DNA from: Lachnospiraceae bacterium
Lineage (GTDB): Bacteria; Bacillota; Clostridia; Lachnospirales; Lachnospiraceae
Length of the DNA: 43,887 nucleotides
Assembly: GCA_017626325.1 (NCBI GenBank)
Contig: JAGAIZ010000029.1
Location: 1-43,887 of the forward strand
Reading direction: 5' to 3'
The notes beneath the pieces were generated by a model, which was given only the letters and a program-made list of their open reading frames with translations, did no database searches and had not been told where the DNA came from. Made by a program: the position numbers and the translations under genes. Positions 23,736 through 32,719 of the stretch are shown here, one piece after another; within the stretch, counting starts at the first letter, position 1; every line of letters begins with the position of its first letter.

Positions 23736-25862
23736 CTACGTGTGATGCGTTTTCGGAATAAAGACTCTCTTACTGCCTATGTCCGCCTCCGCCTTTGCGG
23801 CTGCCTTTGCTTCCACGCAGAACGTAAGCTGCGCATTGAAGATTTCCTTGCCCCGTTTATCTATCTTCTCATAACTGCCGTCTGGCTGTAAGATGGAGGC
23901 TTTCACCGTATCCTTAAGCTGGCATTCCAGAATGTGCCATAATTTCTCCTGCAGCGCCGGCTTCTCCACCGGGAATAAGATCTCCACGCGGCGCTCCAGG
24001 TTACGCGGCATCCAGTCCGCGCTTGCGCAGTAATACTCCGGTTTGCCATCGTTCTCGAAATAGAAGATCCTGGCATGCTCCAGATAATTGCCAACGATAG
24101 AACGCACCGTAATGTTCTCGCTGACACCCGGTATCCCTACCTTCAGGCAGCAGATTCCACGGATGATCAGATCGATCTTTACCCCCGCCGCGCTCGCCTC
24201 ATACAGCGCCATGATAATATTCTTGTCGCAAAGAGAATTCATCTTGGCAATGATGCGCGCCGGCCTGCCCTGCAGCGCATGTTCCTTCTCTCTGCCAATC
24301 AGGCTTAAGAACCTGTCTTTTAACCAAAGCGGCGCCAGAGATAGCCGGTTCCAGCTTCTTGGTTCCGAATAACCGGACAGCATATTAAATACCGCCGTAG
24401 CGTCCTCTCCGATCATCTCAGAGCAGGTAAAGAGCCCCACATCCGTATAAAGCTTCGCCGTGGAATCATTATAGTTGCCGGTTCCCAGATGCACATACCG
24501 GCGAATGCCGTTTTCTTCCTTCCTGACAACCAGCGTAATCTTACTGTGCGTCTTTAAGCCCACCAGTCCGTATATAACGTGACACCCGGCTTTCTCCAGC
24601 TTCTTCGCCCACACGATATTGTTTTCCTCGTCGAAACGCGCTTTCAGCTCCACCAGCACGGAGACCTGCTTACCGTTTTCCGCCGCCTGCTCCAGAGCTG
24701 CTATGATCGGCGAATTGCCGCTGACCCGGTACAGGGTCTGCTTGATCGCCAGCACGTCCGGATCCTTCGCCGCCTGTCTGATAAATCGCACCACCGGCTC
24801 GAAGGTCTGATAAGGATGGTGCATTAAGATATCGCCTTCCCGGATTTTCTCAAACACATCCGCGTCCTCCGGCAGTTCCGGCACCGGCTGCGGCTTTAGG
24901 TAGCTGTGCTCCTTCAGCGTATCAAGACCCTCCAAACCATACATTTTCATAAGGAAGGTCAGATCCAGCGGTCCGTTGATAGGGTAGATATCTTCCTTCT
25001 GAATGGCCAGCTCGTCCCTGATCAGCCTAAGGAGCCTGCTGTCAATGCCTTCTTCCACCTCCAGACGGATAACCTGCCCCCACTGACGTTTCTTAAGCTG
25101 TTTCTCGATTTCCTGCAGCAGATCTTCCGCTTCTTCTTCCTCGATCGACAAATCCGCATTGCGCATGATCCGGAACGGATAAGTACAGACGATATCATAG
25201 TTTAAGAACAGCTTATGAATATTCCGCTCGATCACTTCCTCTAAGAGAATGATCTTCGTCTCCTTTTCATCGGGAATCAGCACGATACGGGACAACACGC
25301 TGGGTACCTGAACCGTAGCGAATTCCAATTCCCCGTCCCCGTTCTTCTTCGTCACAAGCGCTCCCAGATTCAGGGATTTGTTCCGTATCAGCGGAAAAGG
25401 TCTGGAAGAATCTACCGCCATCGGCGTTAATACAGGATATACATTATCCGCAAAATAACGGTCCACATAAGCGGCATCCTCCTTATCCAGATCCTCGTGG
25501 TGCCGGATAATATGCAGTCCCTGCTCCAGAAGCAGCGGCGTCAGGGAACGGTTGTATGTGGTATACTGCTGCTCTACCAGCCTGTGTGTCTCTTCATTCA
25601 CCGCAGACAACTGCTCCTCCGCAGTCATCCCCGCAATATCCTTCTTCTTATACCCCGCGTTTACCATATCCTTCAGAGAAGCCACCCGCACCATGAAGAA
25701 CTCATCCAGATTAGACGCCGTAATGCTTAAGAATTTCAATCGCTCAAACAATGGAATCTGTTTATCCTTCGCCTCGCTTAAAACCCTCTTATTGAACAGC
25801 AGCCAACTGAGTTCTCTGTTGGTATAATATTCATTCTTTGAAAAATCCACCGTATTTGCCAT
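23736..25862 (-). CDS. ppk1: Polyphosphate kinase
   Basis: 708 residues, full length. The N-terminal domain opens YYTNRELSWLLFNKRVLSEAKDKQIPLFERLKFLSITASNLDEFFMVRV, the hallmark of PPK1. The catalytic phospholipase-D-like domains contain QTLYRVSGNSPII, HSKITLVVR (autophosphorylated His) and HLGTGNYN, then a second SADWMPRNLERRVEILFPV. It makes polyphosphate from ATP reversibly. It lies downstream of ppx on the same strand, so polyphosphate synthesis and breakdown are paired. The ribosome site AAGGAG is 12 bases from the ATG, unusually far. Confidence 0.98.
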   Translation of the reverse strand: MANTVDFSKNEYYTNRELSWLLFNKRVLSEAKDKQIPLFERLKFLSITASNLDEFFMVRVASLKDMVNAGYKKKDIAGMTAEEQLSAVNEETHRLVEQQYTTYNRSLTPLLLEQGLHIIRHHEDLDKEDAAYVDRYFADNVYPVLTPMAVDSSRPFPLIRNKSLNLGALVTKKNGDGELEFATVQVPSVLSRIVLIPDEKETKIILLEEVIERNIHKLFLNYDIVCTYPFRIMRNADLSIEEEEAEDLLQEIEKQLKKRQWGQVIRLEVEEGIDSRLLRLIRDELAIQKEDIYPINGPLDLTFLMKMYGLEGLDTLKEHSYLKPQPVPELPEDADVFEKIREGDILMHHPYQTFEPVVRFIRQAAKDPDVLAIKQTLYRVSGNSPIIAALEQAAENGKQVSVLVELKARFDEENNIVWAKKLEKAGCHVIYGLVGLKTHSKITLVVRKEENGIRRYVHLGTGNYNDSTAKLYTDVGLFTCSEMIGEDATAVFNMLSGYSEPRSWNRLSLAPLWLKDRFLSLIGREKEHALQGRPARIIAKMNSLCDKNIIMALYEASAAGVKIDLIIRGICCLKVGIPGVSENITVRSIVGNYLEHARIFYFENDGKPEYYCASADWMPRNLERRVEILFPVEKPALQEKLWHILECQLKDTVKASILQPDGSYEKIDKRGKEIFNAQLTFCVEAKAAAKAEADIGSKRVFIPKTHHT

Positions 25863-25930
25863 ATTCCATGCATTCTCCTTCTATGTTATCCCTTACCGCC
25901 GGCTTCATGCGCCCCGGCTCCGCGCACATG

Positions 25931-26020
25931 TCCGCGCCGCTTTACTGTTTGCTCTGCCTGCCCGCGCCGCTTTACTATCTTCTCTGCCTGCCCGCGCCGC
26001 TTTACTGTCTGCGCTGCCTG
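25931..26020. repeat. Three 30-bp tandem repeats spanning the ppx stop codon
   Basis: Units at 25931-25960, 25961-25990 and 25991-26020 share CGCGCCGCTTTACTRTYTKC and CTCTGCCTG-type ends. On the minus strand each unit encodes RQ(R/S)(R/K)Q followed by a stop in the ppx frame, so the last codons and stop of ppx are present three times. Confidence 0.85.
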
Positions 26021-27534
26021 ATCACAGGCTTTACGCTGTATACTTCCTCGAAGAACTCCGCCCGCTTCGTAAACAATCCCTTCTCCAGCGTAATATCTAC
26101 AGAAGAATCCACCGTAATAATTAACTGCTCGCCCTTCAGCGTAGTCTTCACATCCTTGAATTTCTGCTTGTGGCTCCTGTCCAGTCCATTGGCAATCTTC
26201 AGGATAGCCGTCAGCTTGGCCGCAGTCAGATATGCTTCTCTGTCAATAGAACTGTTCTGCCTCATCACATCATAATAATCAAAATCCATATGGTTATACT
26301 TCACCACATTGGCCACGATCTCCCGCTCCGTGTGAGACAGCCCGATAATCTCGGTGGACATGATAATATTATAGGAACATTCGCCCAGGTTCACCAGGCT
26401 GATATACTTGCCGCAGTCATGCAGCAGCGTCGCGATTCGCAATAACAGCCGTTCTCTTTTGGAAAGGCCATGTACCTTTTTCATGCTGTCATAGATCGTC
26501 AGCGCTATCTTCTCCAGGGTCTCGCTTCTCCGCCTGCTGCCCATATAACGCTTACTGATATTCCGTGCACAAGCTATGATATCCTGCTCGAAGTCGTGAT
26601 CTTCCCTGATCATTTTATTCTTCTCGCCATATTCATATGCCATGCCGTCGCATAGACTTACGCCCGGCGCCCAGATCAGCTTCGCGTCCATCATCTGCGC
26701 AATCCGGTTGATCAATATGCCTGAAATGCACAGAAGCGGAATCTTCTCCTCCGGCATTCCCAGTCTCTTCGCCGCTTCCGGCAAAGGCTTCTCACGAACC
26801 CGCTCCAGAAAGCCTCCCATAGCGGACGCTTCAATGCTTTCCTGCTCAAGTCCTGCGATATTCTTACCTACGACAGCGGAAATATAATCGTCCACCACTA
26901 TGATATTCTCGATCTCCCTATCCTTCAGATACAGTTTCTTGAATACCGCGAGCTGGGAACTGATCAGTTCATCCAGAATCGTCTCGTACTGGCCGGAACG
27001 GATATTCAGCCTGCCGATCTGATCCTGCAGGCGTAGCACGCCCAGCTTCATGTTCTGCGTAGTGACCAGCGTGTCTTTGTCAAAAAGCGACAACTGAATA
27101 CTGCCGCCTCCTATATCCACAATCGCGGCGCCCTTCTCAATAATTCTGTTAAAAGCATCGCCCCTGGACGCAATCGACTTATAATCCAGAAAGCGCTGTT
27201 CGGAATTGCTGAGCACTTCGATCTGGATACCGGTGCGCTGGGCGATCTGATCTAAGACAATCATCGTATTCTCCGTCTCTCTGATCGCACTCGTACCATA
27301 GGCCTTATAGTCGTCCACCCTATAGCTTTTCATGATCTCCCCGTAATCCCTGAGCACGCTGCATAACTCGTCTACCCTGCCGTAGCTGATCTTACCTGTG
27401 GTAAAGGTATCCGTACCCAGATCGATACGCTGTCTGATATGATCAATCTCTTTAATGCCGTTCTTGGCAGAAATCTCGAATATTTTCATCGCCAGTTCAT
27501 AAGAACCCACATCTATCGCCGCAAATGTCTTCAT
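26002..27534 (-). CDS. ppx: Exopolyphosphatase / GppA-type phosphatase with HD domain
   Basis: 510 residues. The actin-like Ppx/GppA part (about 1-300) has FAAIDVGSYELAMKIF, YGTSAIRETENT and the P-loop IVDIGGGSIQLSLF. The C-terminal part (about 320-500) is an HD-like domain with LLRIATLLHDCGKYI and NHMDFDYY. Such two-part enzymes hydrolyse polyphosphate or pppGpp. The start overlaps the DUF815 stop by ATGA (27531-27534). The C-terminal RQRRQ end lies in a 30-bp repeat. ppk1 follows 139 bases later. Confidence 0.95.
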   Translation of the reverse strand: MKTFAAIDVGSYELAMKIFEISAKNGIKEIDHIRQRIDLGTDTFTTGKISYGRVDELCSVLRDYGEIMKSYRVDDYKAYGTSAIRETENTMIVLDQIAQRTGIQIEVLSNSEQRFLDYKSIASRGDAFNRIIEKGAAIVDIGGGSIQLSLFDKDTLVTTQNMKLGVLRLQDQIGRLNIRSGQYETILDELISSQLAVFKKLYLKDREIENIIVVDDYISAVVGKNIAGLEQESIEASAMGGFLERVREKPLPEAAKRLGMPEEKIPLLCISGILINRIAQMMDAKLIWAPGVSLCDGMAYEYGEKNKMIREDHDFEQDIIACARNISKRYMGSRRRSETLEKIALTIYDSMKKVHGLSKRERLLLRIATLLHDCGKYISLVNLGECSYNIIMSTEIIGLSHTEREIVANVVKYNHMDFDYYDVMRQNSSIDREAYLTAAKLTAILKIANGLDRSHKQKFKDVKTTLKGEQLIITVDSSVDITLEKGLFTKRAEFFEEVYSVKPVIRQRRQ

Positions 27535-28823
27535 TCCGCTCCTCCCTTTCCGAGAAGGTAATCAATAAACTGCTGTGCCGTTCTGCCGGACAGCCCGCCA
27601 TGGGAAAGCTCCCATTTATTCGCCTCCAAATACAGCTCCTCCTCCGGCATGGCAATCCCGTAACGATCCGCCAGCGTCTTCACGATCTGCTGAAACTGCT
27701 TCTTATCCGGCGCGCAGAAGAAGATAGAGACGCCGAAACGATACACCAGAGACAGCTTCTCCTGCACCGTATCTCCCGCATGCATATCCTCCGTCCGCCG
27801 GTCCTCCTTGTCACTGTAATTCTCCCGGATCAGATGCCGTCTGTTGGACGTCGCATAGATCAGCACATTCTCCGGTTTCTTCTCCAGGCCGCCCTCGATG
27901 ACTGCCTTCAAATATTTATATTCTATCTCGAAATCCTCGAAGCTCAGGTCATCCATATAGATGATAAATCTGTAATTTCTGTTCTTCACCTGTGAAATGA
28001 CGTCGATCAGATCTTTGAACTGATGCTTATAGATCTCGATAATACGCAGCCCCCTGTCATAATATTCGTTGGCGATTGCCTTAATGCTGGAAGATTTACC
28101 GGTGCCCGCGTCTCCGAAAAGCAGGCAGTTATTCGCCTTCCTGCCTGATACGAAGGCCTCCGTATTGTCGATCAGCTTCCGCTTGGGGATTTCGTACCCC
28201 ACCAGATCATCTAACCGCACATGGGCAATATTCAGGATCGGCACGATTCTTGCCCCCGTCTCCTCATGCACCACACGAAACGCTTTATGTAAACCGAATT
28301 TTCCCACGCCGTATTCCCGGTAAAATTCAGTCAGCGTTCCCTTCATGGCCTGCGCGTTCCGGTTCTCCACAAACTGCTCCGCCAGATGACAGATCCGGTC
28401 TCTGATACGCTTATTATAGACCTTACTGTCCTGAGAAGGGCTCTCATAAGCCAGAACGATACCAAACTCCGGCGCCTTAAGAATTTCCATCATTTCTGTG
28501 AAATCATAGTCATAGAACTCCTTAAAAATCGTAATATCATGCAGCACCAGCTCGTTGATGCTGCCCTCCACTTCCCCGCGAATCTCACATGCCATGCTGT
28601 AGCTGTTCTCATTGTTCACCAGCAGATTCGTCAGGTAACAGTGCCAGAGATTCCCATAGAATCCATGATCCGCCGCCATCTCCAGCAGTCTGTGCATACA
28701 CTCATACAGAAGCGGCCTCGCCTTGCCGTCTCCCAGACGGTAATGCTCCATCAGCCAGACCATATCCTTTAAGATCTCTCCGTCTTCAAAATCCTTATAA
28801 ATGATTAATTCTTCTTCTCTCAT
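27531..28823 (-). CDS. DUF815 AAA-type ATPase
   Basis: 430 residues. A helical N-terminal half leads to an AAA domain: LVGYEIPKRKLIDNTEAFVSGRKANNCLLFGDAGTGKSSSIKAIANEYY (Walker A GDAGTGKSS about 245), FIIYMDDLSFEDFEIEYKYLKAVIEGG (Walker B), IYATSNRRHLIRE (sensor) and GLSGRTAQQFIDYLLG. This is the DUF815 family, uncharacterised but widely linked to phosphate-metabolism genes in clostridia; here coupled to ppx by an overlap. Cytoplasmic ATPase of unknown target. Confidence 0.93.
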   Translation of the reverse strand: MREEELIIYKDFEDGEILKDMVWLMEHYRLGDGKARPLLYECMHRLLEMAADHGFYGNLWHCYLTNLLVNNENSYSMACEIRGEVEGSINELVLHDITIFKEFYDYDFTEMMEILKAPEFGIVLAYESPSQDSKVYNKRIRDRICHLAEQFVENRNAQAMKGTLTEFYREYGVGKFGLHKAFRVVHEETGARIVPILNIAHVRLDDLVGYEIPKRKLIDNTEAFVSGRKANNCLLFGDAGTGKSSSIKAIANEYYDRGLRIIEIYKHQFKDLIDVISQVKNRNYRFIIYMDDLSFEDFEIEYKYLKAVIEGGLEKKPENVLIYATSNRRHLIRENYSDKEDRRTEDMHAGDTVQEKLSLVYRFGVSIFFCAPDKKQFQQIVKTLADRYGIAMPEEELYLEANKWELSHGGLSGRTAQQFIDYLLGKGGAE

Positions 28824-28844
28824 GATATCCTGTACTCCTGTTGC

Positions 28845-29972
28845 TTAATAATTGCCCAGAATCTTCATACTGCGCGCTTCCTCACGCAGTCCCCGCAGGG
28901 CGTTCTTCACCGCGCTGTCCGCGAGATTGCCTTCGAAGTCGATGAAGAAACGGTATTCCCAGTTGCGCTCCTCGATCGGCCGGCTCTCGATCTTCGTCAT
29001 GTTCAGATTATTATAGATAAAATGAGATAACATGTGATATAACGAGCCGCTCTCGTGAGACACCTCCAGGCAGATGCTTACTTTTCCGGCGTCCTTTAAG
29101 AAGATCTTCTGATTCGTGACAATGATGAACCGGGTCGAATTCGTCTCCGACTGATTGACGCCCCGCTCCAGAATATCCAGCCCGTATATTTTCGCCGCCT
29201 GCTCGCTGGCAATCGCCGCCTGGCTCTTATCCCCGTCCTCGCTGACCTTGCGCGCCGCAAAGGCATTGTTCTGCATACTGATCTGCCGCCAGTTGTCATG
29301 CTCACTCAGATAACGCGCGCTCTGCATCAGGGACTGCGGATGGGAATAGACCGTCCTGATCTGCTCAGGCTCCGTGCCCGGCAGCCCCATCAGACAATGC
29401 TCGATCTTAATAATCTGCTCTCCCACAATATAATTCTCGAATTCAACCAACAGATCATAGATCTCATTCACAATCCCCGCCGTGGAGTTCTCGATCGGCA
29501 GCACCGCGTAATCGGCGCTCCCCTCTTCTATAGCGCACATAGCGTCCCGGAATGTATCTACATGGAAACAGTTCACCTTATCTCCGAAATATTTCAGCAT
29601 TGCCATCTGGGAATAAGCTCCCTCCGCTCCCTGAAAAACCACGCGCGCCTGCTCCACCTCCAGCCTGTCCACACTGATGAAAGGCAGTCTGCCGATACTG
29701 CCCGCTTGCGCCAGCTTATTATACTGCAGCTTGCGGCTCATGGACATAATCTGCTCAAACAGTTCCTGTACTCCATGGGCATTGAACTCATTGTGCGTCA
29801 ACGCCTTAACCCTGCGCAGTTTCTCTTCTTCTCTCGTTTTATCGAATACTTTCCTGCCTGTTTCTATCTTATAATCAGCCACCTGGGAACAGACGTCCAT
29901 CCTCTCCTCGTAGAGCTTCACGATCTGTTCGTCTATTCTGTCCAGTTGATTTCGTAAATCCAGTAAATCCAT
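28845..29972 (-). CDS. pheA: Bifunctional chorismate mutase / prephenate dehydratase
   Basis: 375 residues. Residues ~1-85 are an AroQ chorismate mutase (MDLLDLRNQLDRIDEQIVKLYEERMDVCSQVADYKIETGRKVFDKTREEEKL). Residues ~108-290 are prephenate dehydratase (VVFQGAEGAYSQMAMLKYFG..., YAVLPIENSTAGIVNEIYDLL, NSTRFIIV). A C-terminal ACT domain (about 295-375) has the Phe-binding ESRP motif. The enzyme makes phenylpyruvate for phenylalanine; the ACT domain predicts feedback control by Phe. DUF815 follows 21 bases downstream. Confidence 0.97.
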   Translation of the reverse strand: MDLLDLRNQLDRIDEQIVKLYEERMDVCSQVADYKIETGRKVFDKTREEEKLRRVKALTHNEFNAHGVQELFEQIMSMSRKLQYNKLAQAGSIGRLPFISVDRLEVEQARVVFQGAEGAYSQMAMLKYFGDKVNCFHVDTFRDAMCAIEEGSADYAVLPIENSTAGIVNEIYDLLVEFENYIVGEQIIKIEHCLMGLPGTEPEQIRTVYSHPQSLMQSARYLSEHDNWRQISMQNNAFAARKVSEDGDKSQAAIASEQAAKIYGLDILERGVNQSETNSTRFIIVTNQKIFLKDAGKVSICLEVSHESGSLYHMLSHFIYNNLNMTKIESRPIEERNWEYRFFIDFEGNLADSAVKNALRGLREEARSMKILGNY

Positions 29973-30030
29973 AGTCCGGTAACCCTTTCTTCCTGCGTTT
30001 CTGTGTAATAATCACATTACTGTTCAGGCC

Positions 30031-30055
30031 GCATCATGCACTTGCTGCATGATGT
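30031..30055. other. Hairpin in the pheA upstream region
   Basis: GCATCATGCA and TGCATGATGT pair over 10 bp (one G-T) with a 5-base loop, about 60 bases before the pheA start on the minus strand. There is no T-run. It may be a leader hairpin of pheA or a chance repeat; no T-box or leader peptide was seen. Confidence 0.35.
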
Positions 30056-30097
30056 CGGAGCCTAACATAATCACTAACATCTTACCCCAAATTCCCC

Positions 30098-30147
30098 TTG
30101 ATAGCAAGCCGGATTGTAGATATAATAAGGTAGATAAAACAATCCGG
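30098..30147 (+). promoter_or_regulatory. Promoter of the DUF5050 gene with inverted repeat around the -10
   Basis: TTGATA (30098-30103), 17 bp, and TATAAT (30121-30126), 54 bases before the start codon. A perfect 9-bp inverted repeat, CCGGATTGT (30109-30117) and ACAATCCGG (30139-30147), surrounds the -10. It may be a repressor operator or an early transcript hairpin. Confidence 0.7.
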
Positions 30148-30180
30148 AAAGCCTGCCATATGGCAGAATGAGGGGGAACA

Positions 30181-31215
30181 ATGACTACGAAACAGAAGAA
30201 TATAGTAATCCTGTCAATAACAGGTGTTGTATTAATTTTACTGCTGATTCTTGTGATTTTCAGCGGACGCATTCCTTTAAACGATGATACTGCCGCGGGC
30301 AACACTCCCGGCAATTTGAACAACGGCGGTTATTTCTGTGAAACAGACGGCAAAGTCTACTTCGCCAACGCCTATGACAATTATGCCCTGTATTCCATGA
30401 ATCCGGATGAAACAGATCTTACACGGCTAAACGACAACTCCGTCTCTTACATCAATGCGGGCGGAGACTATCTGTATTACGCCATGTCCAGCAGCTCCAA
30501 CGGTTCGGGACTCGGTTTCATCCGCAGGACTTCCGGCATATACCGCAGCAAATTAAACGGCCGCGGCGTTGTCTGTCTGGACAGATGCCATATCGTCACC
30601 ATGCAGTTGTGCGGCAATTATCTGTATTATGAGAAATACGACAATACGGACGCGGTTTCCTTAGACAAGATCAGGATAGACAAGAAAGAAAAACAGACGC
30701 TTGCAGCAGAAAGGATCAATCCCAACTGCTTCGTAAACGGTCTGATCTATTATCCGGGTACCGAAAAGGATCATTATCTTCACGTACTGGATACCTCATC
30801 CGATACCACGAACGTGATCTGGCAGGGCGACGTCTGGGATCCTGTTTATCAGGACGGCTATGTATATTATATGGACGTGGCAAACAACTACAGATTATGC
30901 CGTTACTCCACAGACGACGACGTTGTCGAGATCTTAACCAATGACAGGATCGATATGTTTAACGTCTACGGCAATTATATTTACTACCAGGTCAGCTCCC
31001 AGGATGCTCCTGCACTGAAGAGGATGCTGATCGACGGCAGTTCGCAGGAACTGGTACGCGAGGGCGTTTACCAGAACATTAATATTACCTCCCAGTACGT
31101 GTACTTCAACGCTTTCGGCGAGACAGTACCCGTCTACAAAACAAGCACCTTCGGCCCCGTCAATGTAACCGCCTTCGATGCCGGTATGCAGGCCGCTTTA
31201 GAATATATGGAGTAA
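30181..31215 (+). CDS. DUF5050 domain protein, membrane-anchored
   Basis: 344 residues. One N-terminal membrane segment (about 7-28) is followed by an extracellular domain of repeated beta-strands with paired tyrosines: GGDYLYYAMSS, GNYLYYEKYD, DGYVYYMDVANNYRLCRYS, GNYIYYQVSS, SQYVYFNAFG. This six- to seven-blade propeller-like pattern is typical of DUF5050 proteins, thought to be surface or sensory proteins. Excellent GAGGGGG ribosome site. It is transcribed away from pheA and converges with the acetyltransferase gene, leaving only 9 bases between their stops. Confidence 0.85.
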   Translation: MTTKQKNIVILSITGVVLILLLILVIFSGRIPLNDDTAAGNTPGNLNNGGYFCETDGKVYFANAYDNYALYSMNPDETDLTRLNDNSVSYINAGGDYLYYAMSSSSNGSGLGFIRRTSGIYRSKLNGRGVVCLDRCHIVTMQLCGNYLYYEKYDNTDAVSLDKIRIDKKEKQTLAAERINPNCFVNGLIYYPGTEKDHYLHVLDTSSDTTNVIWQGDVWDPVYQDGYVYYMDVANNYRLCRYSTDDDVVEILTNDRIDMFNVYGNYIYYQVSSQDAPALKRMLIDGSSQELVREGVYQNINITSQYVYFNAFGETVPVYKTSTFGPVNVTAFDAGMQAALEYME

Positions 31216-31224
31216 TACCTTCCC

Positions 31225-31836
31225 TTACTCCGCCGTTATTTTGAAATTGTTCTGCAGCAGCTTCTCGCTGTGCATACACCGATAGATTCCCGTCACCTTC
31301 CGCGCCATGTCTTCGCCCGCCTTCTTATCAGCAACAGGCAGTATCATGATACGGTAATCTACTCCGAATACCCGGCTTCGGGTGTCTGTCATCCGGCAGC
31401 CGTTGCGGGTATAGAAATCGATTCTCCTGTTCCTGGTCTCTCTTACATGCTCTTCCAGTTCCAGTTCATTGTCCTCCACTTCAATTACGATTCCCCGAAA
31501 GCCGCTGCATTCCTTCCTAAGCTGCTGCAATGCCGCAGAACCGTAGCCCTGCCCCCGCGTGTCCGCGCAGGCGGCGAAATAATCCAATAATAACATTTGT
31601 TCTTCATGATCCGATACAAAGAATGCATAAGCGCGCAGCACATCGCCGGCATCACTGCATTCCTCTTCTGCCTCCATCGCCTCATAAAAACCAAACGCGA
31701 AATAATGTCCCCTCTCCCACATATCTTCAATCATATAGAAGGGCTTCAACTCGTCCCTCGGAAAATCCACCGTCATATAACGCTCATAAATTTCCTTCGC
31801 CTGTGCCAGCGTCAGTTTCCCTGCCTGTAGCCGCAT
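31225..31836 (-). CDS. GNAT-family N-acetyltransferase
   Basis: 203 residues. The acetyl-CoA motif A is ADTRGQGYGSAALQQLRKEC (R/Q-x-x-G-x-G/A), preceded by LLDYFAAC and followed by the C-terminal NRRIDFYTRNGCRMTDT. Substrate unknown. The ATG at 31836 has GGAGG at good distance; an in-frame ATG two codons upstream touches it. It starts 12 bases after folBK and is the last gene of the folate operon. Confidence 0.9.
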   Translation of the reverse strand: MRLQAGKLTLAQAKEIYERYMTVDFPRDELKPFYMIEDMWERGHYFAFGFYEAMEAEEECSDAGDVLRAYAFFVSDHEEQMLLLDYFAACADTRGQGYGSAALQQLRKECSGFRGIVIEVEDNELELEEHVRETRNRRIDFYTRNGCRMTDTRSRVFGVDYRIMILPVADKKAGEDMARKVTGIYRCMHSEKLLQNNFKITAE

Positions 31837-31848
31837 CTTCATCCTCCT

Positions 31849-32685
31849 TCACAGCACGTGCGCCTCCCCATGCCGCATCACCTCCTGATACAACCGCATC
31901 ACGGATTGATGCAATACCGGATGTATCTCATAAGGTGCGATCTGTGCAAGCGGAGCCAGTACGAAATCACGATTCTGCATATCCGCATGCGGAATCTTCA
32001 GGTCTTCCGTATACAGAACACAGTCCTCATACAGAAGAATATCCAGATCCAGTGTTCTGGGTCCCCAATGAATCTTGCGTTCCCTGCCATTCTCACTTTC
32101 AATCTCATGAATGCGCTCCAACAGCTCCTGTGGCGTATAAAGCGTCTCTATGGCAATCGCGCCGTTTAAGAAATCATCCTGCTCCACTGTCCCGTAAGGC
32201 GTAGTAGACATCCAGTCCGAGACGCGAAGCACCCGGCATCTTGGATCCTGCCGCAGCGCGGTCACGGCGGCATTCAGATAAGCTTCCCGTTCCCCCATAT
32301 TGGAACCGCAGGCCAGATATGCCTTTTTCCATCCTCTCGTCACCTGTACGGATACAGACTCAAAGGGCAGGGGAATCGGCGCCTCCGGCTTACGTATCTC
32401 CAACGTAATGCGCCGCACAAGCGGAAATGCCAGAAGCGCTTCTTCCGCAGTTCTCTGTGCCGCCGTCTCAATCAACTGATAGGTATGCTCTGTCAGGAAG
32501 CGTTCCATAAACAGACATACTTCTCCGTAATTGGTGGATAATCCGAGATCATCCATAACACCTGCTTTTCTTACGTCCGTCTCCAATACCGCGTTGATAT
32601 AGAAATTCTGTCCCTTTTCGTTTTCCTCGGCATATACGCCGTGGTGGGCATATATCCGCAGATTTTCTATTTTTATCTGATCCAT
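31849..32685 (-). CDS. folK: Dihydroneopterin aldolase - HPPK fusion (FolB-FolK)
   Basis: 278 residues. The first ~118 residues are dihydroneopterin aldolase (IKIENLRIYAHHGVYAEENEKGQNFYINAVLETD, YGEVCLFMERFL...IETAAQ). The rest is hydroxymethyldihydropterin pyrophosphokinase (KKAYLACGSNMGEREAYLNAAVTAL, DWMSTTPYG, ESENGRERKIHWGPRTLDLDILLY, PHADMQNRDFVLAPLAQIAP). The fusion channels two consecutive steps of folate synthesis. Ribosome site AGGAG. It lies 34 bases after folP. Confidence 0.96.
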   Translation of the reverse strand: MDQIKIENLRIYAHHGVYAEENEKGQNFYINAVLETDVRKAGVMDDLGLSTNYGEVCLFMERFLTEHTYQLIETAAQRTAEEALLAFPLVRRITLEIRKPEAPIPLPFESVSVQVTRGWKKAYLACGSNMGEREAYLNAAVTALRQDPRCRVLRVSDWMSTTPYGTVEQDDFLNGAIAIETLYTPQELLERIHEIESENGRERKIHWGPRTLDLDILLYEDCVLYTEDLKIPHADMQNRDFVLAPLAQIAPYEIHPVLHQSVMRLYQEVMRHGEAHVL

Positions 32686-32719
32686 GATAATTGCTCCTCA
32701 TTTCCGGGCGGCTCATTCA

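Noticed and set aside
25931-26020. Possible CRISPR array
   Set aside because: The 30-bp units are contiguous with no spacers, and no cas genes are present. The same holds for the arrays at 21790, 34133 and 36106.
29973-30180. T-box or leader-peptide attenuator for pheA
   Set aside because: No T-box sequence, no Phe-rich leader and no terminator were found; only a 10-bp hairpin.
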